Origin: Desulfobacula sp.
GTDB taxonomy: Bacteria > Desulfobacterota > Desulfobacteria > Desulfobacterales > Desulfobacteraceae
NCBI GenBank assembly: GCA_023144585.1
Contig: JAGLFI010000004.1
Coordinates: 1-12,620 of the forward strand
Length of the DNA stretch: 12,620 nucleotides
Direction: 5' to 3'
The notes below the pieces were generated by a model. It did not search any database. It was not told where the DNA came from and saw only the letters and a program-made list of their open reading frames with translations. How positions within the stretch are numbered: position 1 is the first letter of the stretch; every line of letters begins with the position of its first letter. Of the stretch, positions 1 to 6,330 are shown in pieces. The position numbers and the translations under genes are program-made.

Positions 1-66
1 AAAATCAATAAAGAATGTATTTGTTCATTTTAATGAATTGTAAAAAATATGCGAATAAGACGGCTG

Positions 67-80
67 TGTGGTACACCACA
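67..80. promoter_or_regulatory. 14-base inverted repeat, possible operator
   Basis: TGTGGT-AC-ACCACA is a perfect 6-bp inverted repeat with a two-base centre. The TGGT/ACCA half-sites are of the kind bound by some GntR-family repressors, but a short palindrome alone does not identify a regulator. No gene in the window is clearly placed to be controlled by it. Confidence 0.25.
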
Positions 81-104
81 ATATAGAATTTAAGTTGTCG
101 ATTG

Positions 105-183
105 GAGAGGAGCAAGTAAACCATGCCCTCTGGGCTTAACCCAAATCCTGCCCCTCCGGGGTAGGATTTTTACTCCTCCTCTC
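105..183 (+). other. Possible structured RNA or palindromic element (three-way junction)
   Basis: The ends pair as a long stem: 105-112 (GAGAGGAG) with 176-183 (CTCCTCTC), then 115-120 (AGTAAA) with 169-174 (TTTACT), separated by a CA/C internal loop. Inside sit a small hairpin (GCCC 125-128 with GGGC 132-135, loop TCT) and an 11-bp hairpin (144-154 with 158-168, one G-T wobble, loop TCC). The second hairpin ends directly against the closing stem, which would allow coaxial stacking. The GGG at 132-134 can instead pair with CCC at 140-142 (TGGG-CTTAA-CCCA), giving mutually exclusive folds. It matches no RNA family I can name. It could be a leader RNA, an attenuator or a mobile palindromic repeat; the strand is a guess. 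Confidence 0.35.
144..170 (+). terminator. Rho-independent terminator-like hairpin
   Basis: An 11-bp GC-rich stem (AATCCTGCCCC with GGGGTAGGATT, one G-U pair) has a 3-base TCC loop and runs into a short T tract (167-171). This is the form of an intrinsic terminator for plus-strand transcription entering from the left of the window. It is also one arm of the larger foldable element at 105-183, so it may serve attenuation and not simple termination. Confidence 0.4.
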
Positions 184-187
184 ATTT

Positions 188-203
188 TTCACCGGACGAT
201 AAA
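188..203. promoter_or_regulatory. Operator-like palindrome 1 of 3
   Basis: A degenerate copy of the ACCGnnCGGT palindrome (core ACCGGACGAT, centre 195.5) with matching T/A flanks. It is the weakest of three copies. Its centre lies exactly 38 bp from that of the next copy, which supports a real, spaced array. Confidence 0.4.
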
Positions 204-225
204 AAATTGTATAACTATTGTGGAA

Positions 226-241
226 TTCACCGTACGGTGAA
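226..241. promoter_or_regulatory. Operator-like palindrome 2 of 3 (perfect)
   Basis: TTCACCGTACGGTGAA is a perfect 16-bp palindrome centred at 233.5. The ACCG-CGGT core is typical of operators bound by TetR-family repressors, including several that control fatty-acid degradation genes in proteobacteria. The family assignment is by motif style only; no tetR gene is present in the window. Confidence 0.55.
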
Positions 242-250
242 AAAAAGATC

Positions 251-281
251 TTGTCAAGTAAAATTAACCGTCCGGTAAAAA
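251..281 (+). promoter_or_regulatory. Candidate promoter under operator control
   Basis: TTGTCA (251-256) can serve as a -35 box; a spacer of 17 to 19 bases leads to GGTAAA (274-279) or TAAAAA (276-281), a weak -10. Downstream at the right distance lies TAGGAGG (293-299). The complementary strand also carries TTGACA here (252-257), so a minus-strand promoter is possible. Orientation is chosen because of the Shine-Dalgarno. Confidence 0.3.
264..279. promoter_or_regulatory. Operator-like palindrome 3 of 3, over a promoter
   Basis: TTAACCGTCCGGTAAA is a near-perfect palindrome (two mismatched pairs) centred at 271.5, 38 bp from the centre of copy 2. It covers the spacer and -10 area of the plus-strand promoter candidate at 251-281, the classical position for a repressor site. 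Confidence 0.5.
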
Positions 282-293
282 ACAAAATTTAAT

Positions 294-356
294 AGGAGGA
301 TGCTGGCATCACTGCGCAAAACGACCATTATGCAGGCAACTATAAAACTCTGTTGA
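294..356 (+). pseudogene. Possible remnant 5' end of a lost gene
   Basis: AGGAGG at 294-299 is a strong ribosome binding site, but no good start follows. The ATG at 300 abuts the site and gives only 18 codons. In the frame beginning with ATC at 308, eight bases after the AGGAGG, the sequence reads ITAQNDHYAGNYKTLLIKTG, which looks protein-like and is what a mutated ATG start would leave. The frame then runs on antisense to the C terminus of the neighbouring minus-strand gene, where it is unlikely to be real. I infer a gene whose body was lost while its promoter, operators and first codons remain. I cannot identify the family. The alternative is chance. Confidence 0.25.
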
Positions 357-995
357 TTAAAACAGGTATTTCCATATCTTCCATCCCGGCGATTGATTTG
401 TATCCTTCCATTCGGGACTTTTCATCATATATTCAGGATTTTTCCGTTTTTGTTCCCTGATATTGGCTTGTTTCTCCTGTTCCATTTTTTCCCAGGTCCG
501 GGTGGTCCGGTCAAAAACTTTTTTGTTAATAGTGGTGGTAATCCGGTTGACTTTGTTAATCAGATCCTCTGTTTTTGAAGACTGTTCAAAAAAGGTCATA
601 TACCGCTTATTTCCAATATCATAGACCTGGACATCAATGCTGAACCCCCCCAGCCTGGTAACAGTCCCTGCCAGGACAAAGTCACTGTGGGTCAGTCGGG
701 CCATTTCTCCTATCCCGCTGGTTCCGGAGATCTTATCAATGTGGGACAGATAGTCTTTGATTTTATTTGCCGGGATCACTACCACATTGTCCCGCCAGGA
801 CAGCCGGGAATAGAGCATATGAAATATCCCTTCCCGAATATGGGTTAAATTTTCAGATGCATTAATATTAAAAGGAAGAACACAGATCGTTTTGATTGCT
901 TCTTCGGCTGTGACGGTCTGTCCGCCTCTTGTTAAAATGCAGAAGGAAATAAATATTGCAAAGATGGTTTGATAAAGCAGATGGTTATTTCTCAA
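357..995 (-). CDS. Secreted TolB-like / FlgO-like domain protein of unknown function
   Basis: A 212-residue protein. Residues 1-30 form a signal peptide: a short polar start, a hydrophobic stretch LLYQTIFAIFISFCIL, and a TVTA-EE site suited to signal peptidase I, so the mature protein should be periplasmic or outer-membrane associated. Residues 35-130 (ICVLPFNINAS..., REGIFHMLYSRLSW, VVVIPANKI, ADFVLAGTV-like HSDFVLAGTV, IDVQVYDI) follow the alpha/beta pattern of TolB N-terminal, FlgO and CsgG-like domains. Residues 165-212 are charged and end in SPGWKIWKYLF. Proteins of this N-terminal type are often followed by FG-GAP/VCBS repeats, which are absent here. The start is TTG at 993-995, chosen because GGAG lies seven bases upstream; gatB ends only 13 bases before, so translation is probably coupled. 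Function is not known. Confidence 0.7.
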   Translation of the reverse strand: MRNNHLLYQTIFAIFISFCILTRGGQTVTAEEAIKTICVLPFNINASENLTHIREGIFHMLYSRLSWRDNVVVIPANKIKDYLSHIDKISGTSGIGEMARLTHSDFVLAGTVTRLGGFSIDVQVYDIGNKRYMTFFEQSSKTEDLINKVNRITTTINKKVFDRTTRTWEKMEQEKQANIREQKRKNPEYMMKSPEWKDTNQSPGWKIWKYLF

Positions 996-1008
996 GATTT
1001 GGCTCCGT

Positions 1009-2436
1009 TTAAAGTTTTGATTTCAACATCAGGGTCACGATTTTAGGATCAGCCTTTCCCCTGGTTTTTTTCATGATCCGGCCCATGAAAAAACTGAAAA
1101 GTTTGGTTTTGCCGTCTCTGTATGCCACAACTTCATCGGGATTTTCATCAATAACCTGCGCCACCATTGTTTCAAGTTCAAAATGATCTGATACTTGTTC
1201 AAGGCCTTTTTCCTTTACAATGCTTTTGGGGTCTTTTGATGTGTCAACCATCTCATCAAAGACTGTTTTAGCGGCGTTGGCATTGATTTTTTTATCCTCA
1301 ATCAGTTTCAAAAGTTTTGAAAAATCAGCGACTGTTACAGGAGATTTTGCAATGGGTATCCCTTTGTTATTCAGCATGCCAAGCAGGGTTGTCATGATCC
1401 AGTTAGCGGCCTGTTTTTTATGTTTCAGGGGGGCGGCCGTCTCTTCAAAAAAATTGGCAAGCTCAATGGATGAGGTTAAAATTTTGGCATCATAATCTGC
1501 CAGTTCATACTCTTTCATAAACCGTGAATATTTTTCATCGGGAAGCTCCGGCATTTGCCTTTCAACTTTTTGTATCCATTTGTCATCAACAATGAGCGGT
1601 ACAAGGTCTGGATCAGGGAAATATCTGTAATCATGGGCTTCTTCCTTTCCACGCATGGAGCTTGTTTTTCTTTTTGAGGGATCCCAGAGTCTTGTCTCCT
1701 GGATTACCTGTTTGCCTTCTTCTAAAACATAGGTCTGGCGTTCAATTTCATACAGGATCGCCTTTTCAACATTTTTAAAAGAGTTCAGATTTTTAAGTTC
1801 CGCTCTTATGCCGAACTTTTTTTGACCTTTGGGTCTCAATGATATATTGGCATCACACCTGAAGCTTCCCTGTTCCATGTTACCGTCACACACATCAATA
1901 TATTTTAAAATGGAATGCAGTTTTCTTAAATAGGCGCCCGCTTCCTTAGCCGTCCGGATATCCGGTTCGCTGACAATTTCAATCAGGGGAACTCCGGTCC
2001 TGTTCAGGTCCACCATGCTTTTGGCTCTTGCGGGGTCATGGATGAGTTTGCCGGCATCCTCTTCCATATGAATTCGTGTAATACCTATTTTTTTTTGTCC
2101 TGACTGCCCGGTTTCAATTTCAAGGTATCCATGTTCGGCAATGGGAAGTGCAAACTGGGATATCTGATATCCCTTTGGAAGATCAGGATAGAAATAATTT
2201 TTCCTGTCAAACCGGCTTTCATGATTAATTTTACAATGGGTGGAAAGAGCCGCTTTAATGGCAAAGGATACAACCTGTTTGTTCAGAACAGGCAGCACTC
2301 CCGGCATGCCCGTACAGACGGGACAGGTATTGGCATTGGGTGACTTTCCAAATTGGGTGGAGCAGCCGCAGAAAATTTTGGTTTTGGTTTTTAGTTGTGC
2401 ATGGACTTCAAGACCGATGACAGGTTCAAACTGCAT
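1009..2436 (-). CDS. gatB: Aspartyl/glutamyl-tRNA(Asn/Gln) amidotransferase subunit B
   Basis: GatB, 475 residues, full length. In the GatCAB complex it binds misacylated Glu-tRNA(Gln) or Asp-tRNA(Asn), activates the acyl group with ATP, and receives ammonia from GatA to form Gln- or Asn-tRNA. The N terminus [15 protein letters not shown] is the family signature; C23, C25, C38 and C41 form the CxC...CxxC zinc site; [12 protein letters not shown] and [10 protein letters not shown] are conserved active-site blocks; the C-terminal helical and YqeY-like tail ends with [14 protein letters not shown]. gatC and gatA are not adjacent, so they must lie elsewhere if the complex is functional. Transcription probably starts from the promoter at 2490-2518. 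The secreted TolB-like gene follows in the same transcript. Identification is very secure. Confidence 0.98.
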   Translation of the reverse strand: MQFEPVIGLEVHAQLKTKTKIFCGCSTQFGKSPNANTCPVCTGMPGVLPVLNKQVVSFAIKAALSTHCKINHESRFDRKNYFYPDLPKGYQISQFALPIAEHGYLEIETGQSGQKKIGITRIHMEEDAGKLIHDPARAKSMVDLNRTGVPLIEIVSEPDIRTAKEAGAYLRKLHSILKYIDVCDGNMEQGSFRCDANISLRPKGQKKFGIRAELKNLNSFKNVEKAILYEIERQTYVLEEGKQVIQETRLWDPSKRKTSSMRGKEEAHDYRYFPDPDLVPLIVDDKWIQKVERQMPELPDEKYSRFMKEYELADYDAKILTSSIELANFFEETAAPLKHKKQAANWIMTTLLGMLNNKGIPIAKSPVTVADFSKLLKLIEDKKINANAAKTVFDEMVDTSKDPKSIVKEKGLEQVSDHFELETMVAQVIDENPDEVVAYRDGKTKLFSFFMGRIMKKTRGKADPKIVTLMLKSKL

Positions 2437-2489
2437 AACTCATTATTTCCCCTATGTTGTCAATTGATAAAAACATACAATAACGTTCT

Positions 2490-2518
2490 TGTATAACCTT
2501 GATGTTTTTATTTATCAA
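2490..2518 (-). promoter_or_regulatory. Promoter of gatB
   Basis: Read on the minus strand, TTGATA (2518-2513) and TATACA (2495-2490) are separated by exactly 17 bases. The -35 box matches five of six consensus positions and the -10 box four of six. The leader to the gatB start would be about 45 to 50 bases. Confidence 0.5.
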
Positions 2519-2673
2519 TAATTTTTTCAGCAACAAGGATAATGCCATTGTATAAAGAAATCAACTAATGATTGGCCATTCCAGGGTTGTCACCTGTAAA
2601 TACTCCAAAGTTTCAGTGCATAATTTTGGTTGACCGAGGAATATCAAAAGTATTATTGATACCTTCACGCAGC

Positions 2674-2701
2674 TTGAAATACTATGTTGGTAAAATATAT
2701 A
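2674..2701 (+). promoter_or_regulatory. Candidate promoter of the radical SAM gene
   Basis: TTGAAA (2674-2679) and TATATA (2696-2701) are 16 bases apart. A transcript would start near 2708 and reach the AGGAG (2730-2734) and ATG (2742) of the broken radical SAM gene. The region is AT-rich, so chance matches are likely. Confidence 0.35.
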
Positions 2702-2741
2702 GTGACCCGATAACCTGCACAATACTACCAGGAGTTTTGCA

Positions 2742-4950
2742 ATGAAAAGCAAGTGTCACATTCTGTTTTTATTCTGCCCCTATGCCGGGCATTCCGGGCC
2801 CCACAGGTTTGATATAAATCACGGTTCAGCTTACCTGGCCGCTTATCTGGAACAGCAGGGTCTGCTTACAAAAATTTTTTATGGATAATACGATAACAAC
2901 CCAGATTTTCCAGGGGTTGTCGCCAGTCTGGAAGAGCATAATCCCTTATATATCGGGTTTACAGTTTATGGCTCCAATCTGCCCGAGACCATCAGGCTGT
3001 CCACCATTATAAAAGAAAAATATCCTGATAAAAAAATTATTTGGGGAGGACCAGAGATCCGGTTCAACCCAGAGAGTCTAATGGAAAAATATGGTAAGAT
3101 TGTGGACATCTGTGTTTCAGGCGAAGGTGAAATTCCCCTGACTCATCTTCTGACACTTGATATACCCTGGTCTGAAAGGGATATCGCTCAAATCAGCGGT
3201 ATCACATACCGGCGGATTGAGGACAGCAGGATTGTCTGTAATCCCCCGGGATCGATTCTTGTGGCGCAGAACCGCCTGGGGTTTGCCCGTGGGAACGCTC
3301 TGGACGTATATCCTTCTCCGTTCCTTGAAGGAATTATTCCGGATACCTAATTTTAAGGATAAAACCGTGCTGAGTATTTTTACATCCCGCGGATGTCCTT
3401 ATCGCTGTATATACTGTCAGTTCAGTTCTTTAATCGATCACAAGGTATATTTTCATTCCGTAGACCGCATCATGAAAGAGATCAAGTGGATCCATGCACA
3501 GGTAAAAAAGCATCACCCGGAAAAGCCTGAAATCATGATCATGATCTTTGATGAAGCCCTGACCCTTTCCCGGAAACGAATAGAAATACTGTGCAATGAA
3601 CTCATTGTACATAAATTTGATCCACCCTTAAAGCTGTGGCTGGAAACCCGTGCTGATCATGTGGACAGGGAACTTTTGAGTCTGATTCAAAGGGCCGGTG
3701 CAAAGAAAATTAATTTTGGGTTGGAATCGGCAGTGCCGCATGTCCTGCGACGGATAGGAAAGGTAACAGCAAACAGCAGCCGCTCAAAGACAGATGTCAG
3801 GGCAGAAACTCGATTTCTTCAAAAGATCCAGGATGCTGTCCGGTTCAGCAAGGACCTTGGCATGTTCACCAGCGTGAGCATGATTGCAGGCCTGCCCGGG
3901 GAAACCATGGAAGATGTTCAGGAAACCCTGAGATTTGTCCGGATGCTTGATGTGGATATGTATTATCACAATGTTTTAAATGTCCTGGAAGGAACCCAGC
4001 TGGAAAAAGAAGCCGGGAAATTGGGGTATAAATGGGGCGACCGCCCGGTTGGGTACATGGGGAAGTATGGACACCGCTATACAAAGGCCCCGATTCCAAC
4101 ACGATTGCTGCCCCCATTAAAAAATGCCATGGTATACATACGTGATAAGGCAAGGTTTCGGTTTTTACTCAGAGGATGGGGATATACGGATAAGTGTACG
4201 GATGAAAAAAGAGTACTGAAATATTATCATCCTTTTATGCTGGATGTAACATTGGCTGATGTGACAGGAGGGTCGGTCACCGATCTATTCCAGCAGATGG
4301 CCGGTCTTTCAACCACAGTGTTATGCCTGGAAAAAACCCGTATTGATGATCCTGGGTTTCACAGACAATTCAAGCTCTTGCCAATGAAAAACGGTCGGTT
4401 TTACACATTACCTGATGCTGAATCGTTTCCTGGCAGAATCCAGGGCCAGGAAGAGGCTGACCACAGCACACCTTATTTTATACCATTTAAAAATTATCAA
4501 AAGTTGGAGGTACCCGATGACGGCCGTACCGTGTTTTTAACCATAACCGATTCCCAAGACTTTGATGCATTTGCCACCCTTGTGATGGATTGCCATTATG
4601 AGCTCCATGAAGGACTGGTCCATTCCTCTCAGGGGCTGCTGCCCTTTGACCTGTATGAATCCTGCCGCTGGATCTGTGGTCAGGATCATGCCTGCCCTGC
4701 AGCCACACTGACTCACCTTCATTGCGGCCAGGACAGGGGATTGAGTCCCTGCCGGTATTTTCCGGCAATGAATGGCACCTTGGAAGAGATTCGAGAAAGT
4801 ACTGAAAAATATATTGCAAAGGTACAAAAAAAACGTGGATGCAGCAGCTGCACAGCAAAAGATGGATGCCCAAGGTGTACGGCACCGTTTCCACTGTCTG
4901 AGGAGGAATACTGCGATTTTATGAGGTCGTTCTTCATCAGAAACTTTTAA
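2742..4950 (+). pseudogene. B12-binding radical SAM protein, broken by a stop and a frameshift
   Basis: Joined across its lesions this encodes about 735 residues. It starts at ATG 2742 with AGGAG seven bases upstream (MKSKCHILFLFCPYAGHSG). The first third is a cobalamin-binding-type Rossmann domain (INHGSAYLAAYLEQQG, IGFTVYGSN, IIWGGPEI, CVSGEGE). An in-frame TAA lies at 2886-2888, after KIFYG. The frame stays open to TAA at 3348-3350, then continues one base over: removing a T near 3348 restores IIPDT-NFKDKTVLSIFTSRG. The radical SAM core follows, with CPYRCIYC (cysteines at 3394, 3406 and 3415) binding the 4Fe-4S cluster that cleaves S-adenosylmethionine. The tail is Cys-rich (CSSC...CPRC), suggesting auxiliary clusters as in peptide-modifying enzymes. 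The second half could be started at GTG 3367 behind AAGGA. The substrate is unknown. A sequencing error is a possible alternative for either lesion. Confidence 0.75.
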
Positions 4951-4983
4951 AAGCCTGTGAGCCGGAAAAAGATTTGCAAAGAT

Positions 4984-5029
4984 ATTTTGATTGTAATAGT
5001 TTGCATACAATTAATTTTGATAGTAATAA
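4984..5029 (+). repeat. Direct repeat, 16-base units 30 bp apart
   Basis: ATTTTGATTGTAATAG (4984-4999) and ATTTTGATAGTAATAA (5014-5029) match at 14 of 16 positions and are offset by exactly 30 bp. They sit just upstream of the DUF2065 gene, between it and the end of the radical SAM pseudogene. They could be tandem sites for an activator of the downstream operon, or chance in AT-rich DNA. Confidence 0.3.
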
Positions 5030-5045
5030 AAGGGATGGGGTTTAT

Positions 5046-5237
5046 ATGAAGTTTTTCTTTTGTGTCATCGGCATGGCCATGATTGTTGAAGGACTGCCAT
5101 ACTTTGCATTTCCCGGTAAAATGAAGGAAATGGTTCAAATGATTATAGGTCTTGATGATGCAAATCTTAGAAAGTTCGGATTTGTTCTGATGTTTGCAGG
5201 GCTCTGCATTATTTATTTCAGTATGGACGGTCGCTGA
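5046..5237 (+). CDS. DUF2065 family small membrane protein (YjeT-like)
   Basis: A 63-residue protein, the usual length for DUF2065. It has two membrane segments, residues 1-22 (MKFFFCVIGMAMIVEGLPYF) and about 43-60 (RKFGFVLMFAGLCIIYFS), linked by a short loop with PGKMKEM and a conserved LRKFG turn. The EGLP and GL-LM-AGL pattern is the family signature. The start at ATG 5046 is preferred over upstream codons because GGGATGGGG lies just before it. Its TGA shares one base with the queA start (TGATG), so the two are translationally coupled. The function of the family is unknown; in gammaproteobacteria it sits near hflKC, which is not the case here. Confidence 0.85.
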   Translation: MKFFFCVIGMAMIVEGLPYFAFPGKMKEMVQMIIGLDDANLRKFGFVLMFAGLCIIYFSMDGR

Positions 5238-6322
5238 TGTCTCAATTGTCCTTCAGATTATCCGACTATGATTACAATTTGCCAAAGGAAAAAATTGCCC
5301 AAACACCTTGTAAAAACAGAAGTGAATCCAAACTCTTACATCTCAATAGAAGATCTGAAAGTATTTTTCATCATCAGTTTAAAGATATTGCAGCTTTGTT
5401 GAAAAGGGATGATCTTTTGGTGATCAATGATATCAAGGTGGTTCCGGCAAGGCTGTTGGGAAAAAAAGAGACCGGTGGTAAGGTTGAGGTGTTGATTGTT
5501 GATTATGCTGCCGGGATGAAAAATTTGAAGGAAACAGGGTTTTTCAAATGTGACTGTCTGGTTAAGGCATCAAAAAATCCTAAAAAAGGTACAAAGCTTT
5601 TTTTGGGAGATGAGGGTGAAGCCAAAATTGAGACCAGTGTTGAAGCTGTCAAGGGATTTATTTCTGAAATAAAGTTTTTAAATGGAGATAAATTTTTAAG
5701 CTTTCTTAAAAGATTCGGTAAAATTCCGTTGCCGCCTTATATTAAAAGGGATGATCTGTCATCAAGTAAAAGTGACCGGGAAGACTACCAGACCGTATAT
5801 GCATCGAAAGAGGGGGCAGTAGCAGCGCCGACAGCAGGACTTCACTTTACAAAAGCCTTGATGGATGATCTTGAAAAAAAAGGAATTGAATTTACAAAAA
5901 TAACCCTTCATGTTGGATATGGAACATTTGTGCCGGTAAGGGTTGACGATATCAGAGAGCATCAGATTCATTCTGAATATTTTTCCTTATCCAGGGAAAA
6001 TGCAGACAAAATCAACAGGGCCAAACGTCAAAATCGTCGGGTTGTTGCCGTGGGTACCACCAGTGTAAGAACGCTTGAGTTTCTTTCAGATAAAAATGGC
6101 ATAGTCATACCCAAAGCGGGTATGTGTGATCTTTTTATATATCCCGGTTACACCTTTAAATGCGTGGATGCCATGATTACCAATTTTCATCTTCCGGAAT
6201 CCACTCTTTTGATGCTGGTATCTGCATTCTACACCAGAGAAAAAATATTGAACGCATATCAAAAAGCCATAAAAAAAGAGTATCGATTCTTCAGCTATGG
6301 TGATGCCATGCTGATTGAATAG
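5237..6322 (+). CDS. queA: S-adenosylmethionine:tRNA ribosyltransferase-isomerase
   Basis: QueA, 361 residues, full length. It transfers and isomerises the ribosyl part of S-adenosylmethionine onto 7-aminomethyl-7-deazaguanine in tRNA, making epoxyqueuosine at wobble position 34 of Asp, Asn, His and Tyr tRNAs. Motifs in order: VINDIKVVPARL (62-73), GKIPLPPYI (161-169), YQTVYA (184-189), AAPTAGLHFT (196-205), HVGYGTF (225-231), GTTSVRTLE (273-281), TNFHLPES (315-322) and FFSYGDAM (351-358). It overlaps the upstream DUF2065 stop by one base, and tgt, whose product acts one step earlier on the same tRNA, begins 8 bases after its stop. A two-gene queuosine operon of this kind is common. Secure. 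Confidence 0.98.
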   Translation: MSQLSFRLSDYDYNLPKEKIAQTPCKNRSESKLLHLNRRSESIFHHQFKDIAALLKRDDLLVINDIKVVPARLLGKKETGGKVEVLIVDYAAGMKNLKETGFFKCDCLVKASKNPKKGTKLFLGDEGEAKIETSVEAVKGFISEIKFLNGDKFLSFLKRFGKIPLPPYIKRDDLSSSKSDREDYQTVYASKEGAVAAPTAGLHFTKALMDDLEKKGIEFTKITLHVGYGTFVPVRVDDIREHQIHSEYFSLSRENADKINRAKRQNRRVVAVGTTSVRTLEFLSDKNGIVIPKAGMCDLFIYPGYTFKCVDAMITNFHLPESTLLMLVSAFYTREKILNAYQKAIKKEYRFFSYGDAMLIE

Positions 6323-6330
6323 GTAAATTT

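Larger units (their letters stand above)
1..356. other. Gene-free left-edge region rich in regulatory palindromes
   Basis: I see no convincing protein gene here on either strand. The stretch holds an AT-rich start with a 14-base inverted repeat (TTCATT-TT-AATGAA, 24-37), a second inverted repeat at 67-80, a foldable element at 105-183, three operator-like palindromes at 188-279, a promoter-like pair and an AGGAGG Shine-Dalgarno at 294-299. All face or flank the 3' end of the minus-strand gene that stops at 357. Any gene served by the left half would lie beyond the window. The density of signals suggests an active or recently active control region, not plain spacer. Confidence 0.6.
2437..2741. 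other. Divergent spacer between gatB and the radical SAM pseudogene
   Basis: A 305-bp AT-rich spacer. It holds a promoter for gatB on the minus strand, a promoter candidate for the plus-strand gene, and nested inverted repeats at 2464-2518 (TTGATAAAAACAT against ATGTTTTTATTTATCAA, with ATACAA/TTGTAT inside). No open frame here has a good start context. Confidence 0.5.

Noticed and set aside
138..157. T-arm-like string (AACCCAAATCCTGCCCCTCC) resembling a tRNA 3' end
   Set aside because: No matching acceptor stem, D arm or anticodon arm lies upstream, and GTTCAA is absent.
90..185. Minus-strand 31-codon frame rich in Arg and Gly (starts MRGGVKILPRR)
   Set aside because: Its sequence is simply the folded element at 105-183 read as codons, the ribosome binding site is weak (GGTGA, 4-base spacing), and I recognise no such peptide.
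393..578. Plus-strand frame of 61 codons
   Set aside because: Antisense to the TolB-like gene; poor start context and composition typical of a shadow frame.
2561..2752. Minus-strand frame of 63 codons with hydrophobic stretches
   Set aside because: It starts inside the 5' end of the radical SAM gene, has no ribosome binding site, and covers the divergent promoter region.
2886..2888. Stop in the radical SAM gene as a selenocysteine or pyrrolysine codon
   Set aside because: The codon is TAA; only TGA and TAG are used for these amino acids.
4487..5010. Long minus-strand frames of up to 157 codons opposite the radical SAM 3' end
   Set aside because: The opposite strand keeps clear radical SAM tail motifs; the minus frames show no recognisable domain and overlap each other.
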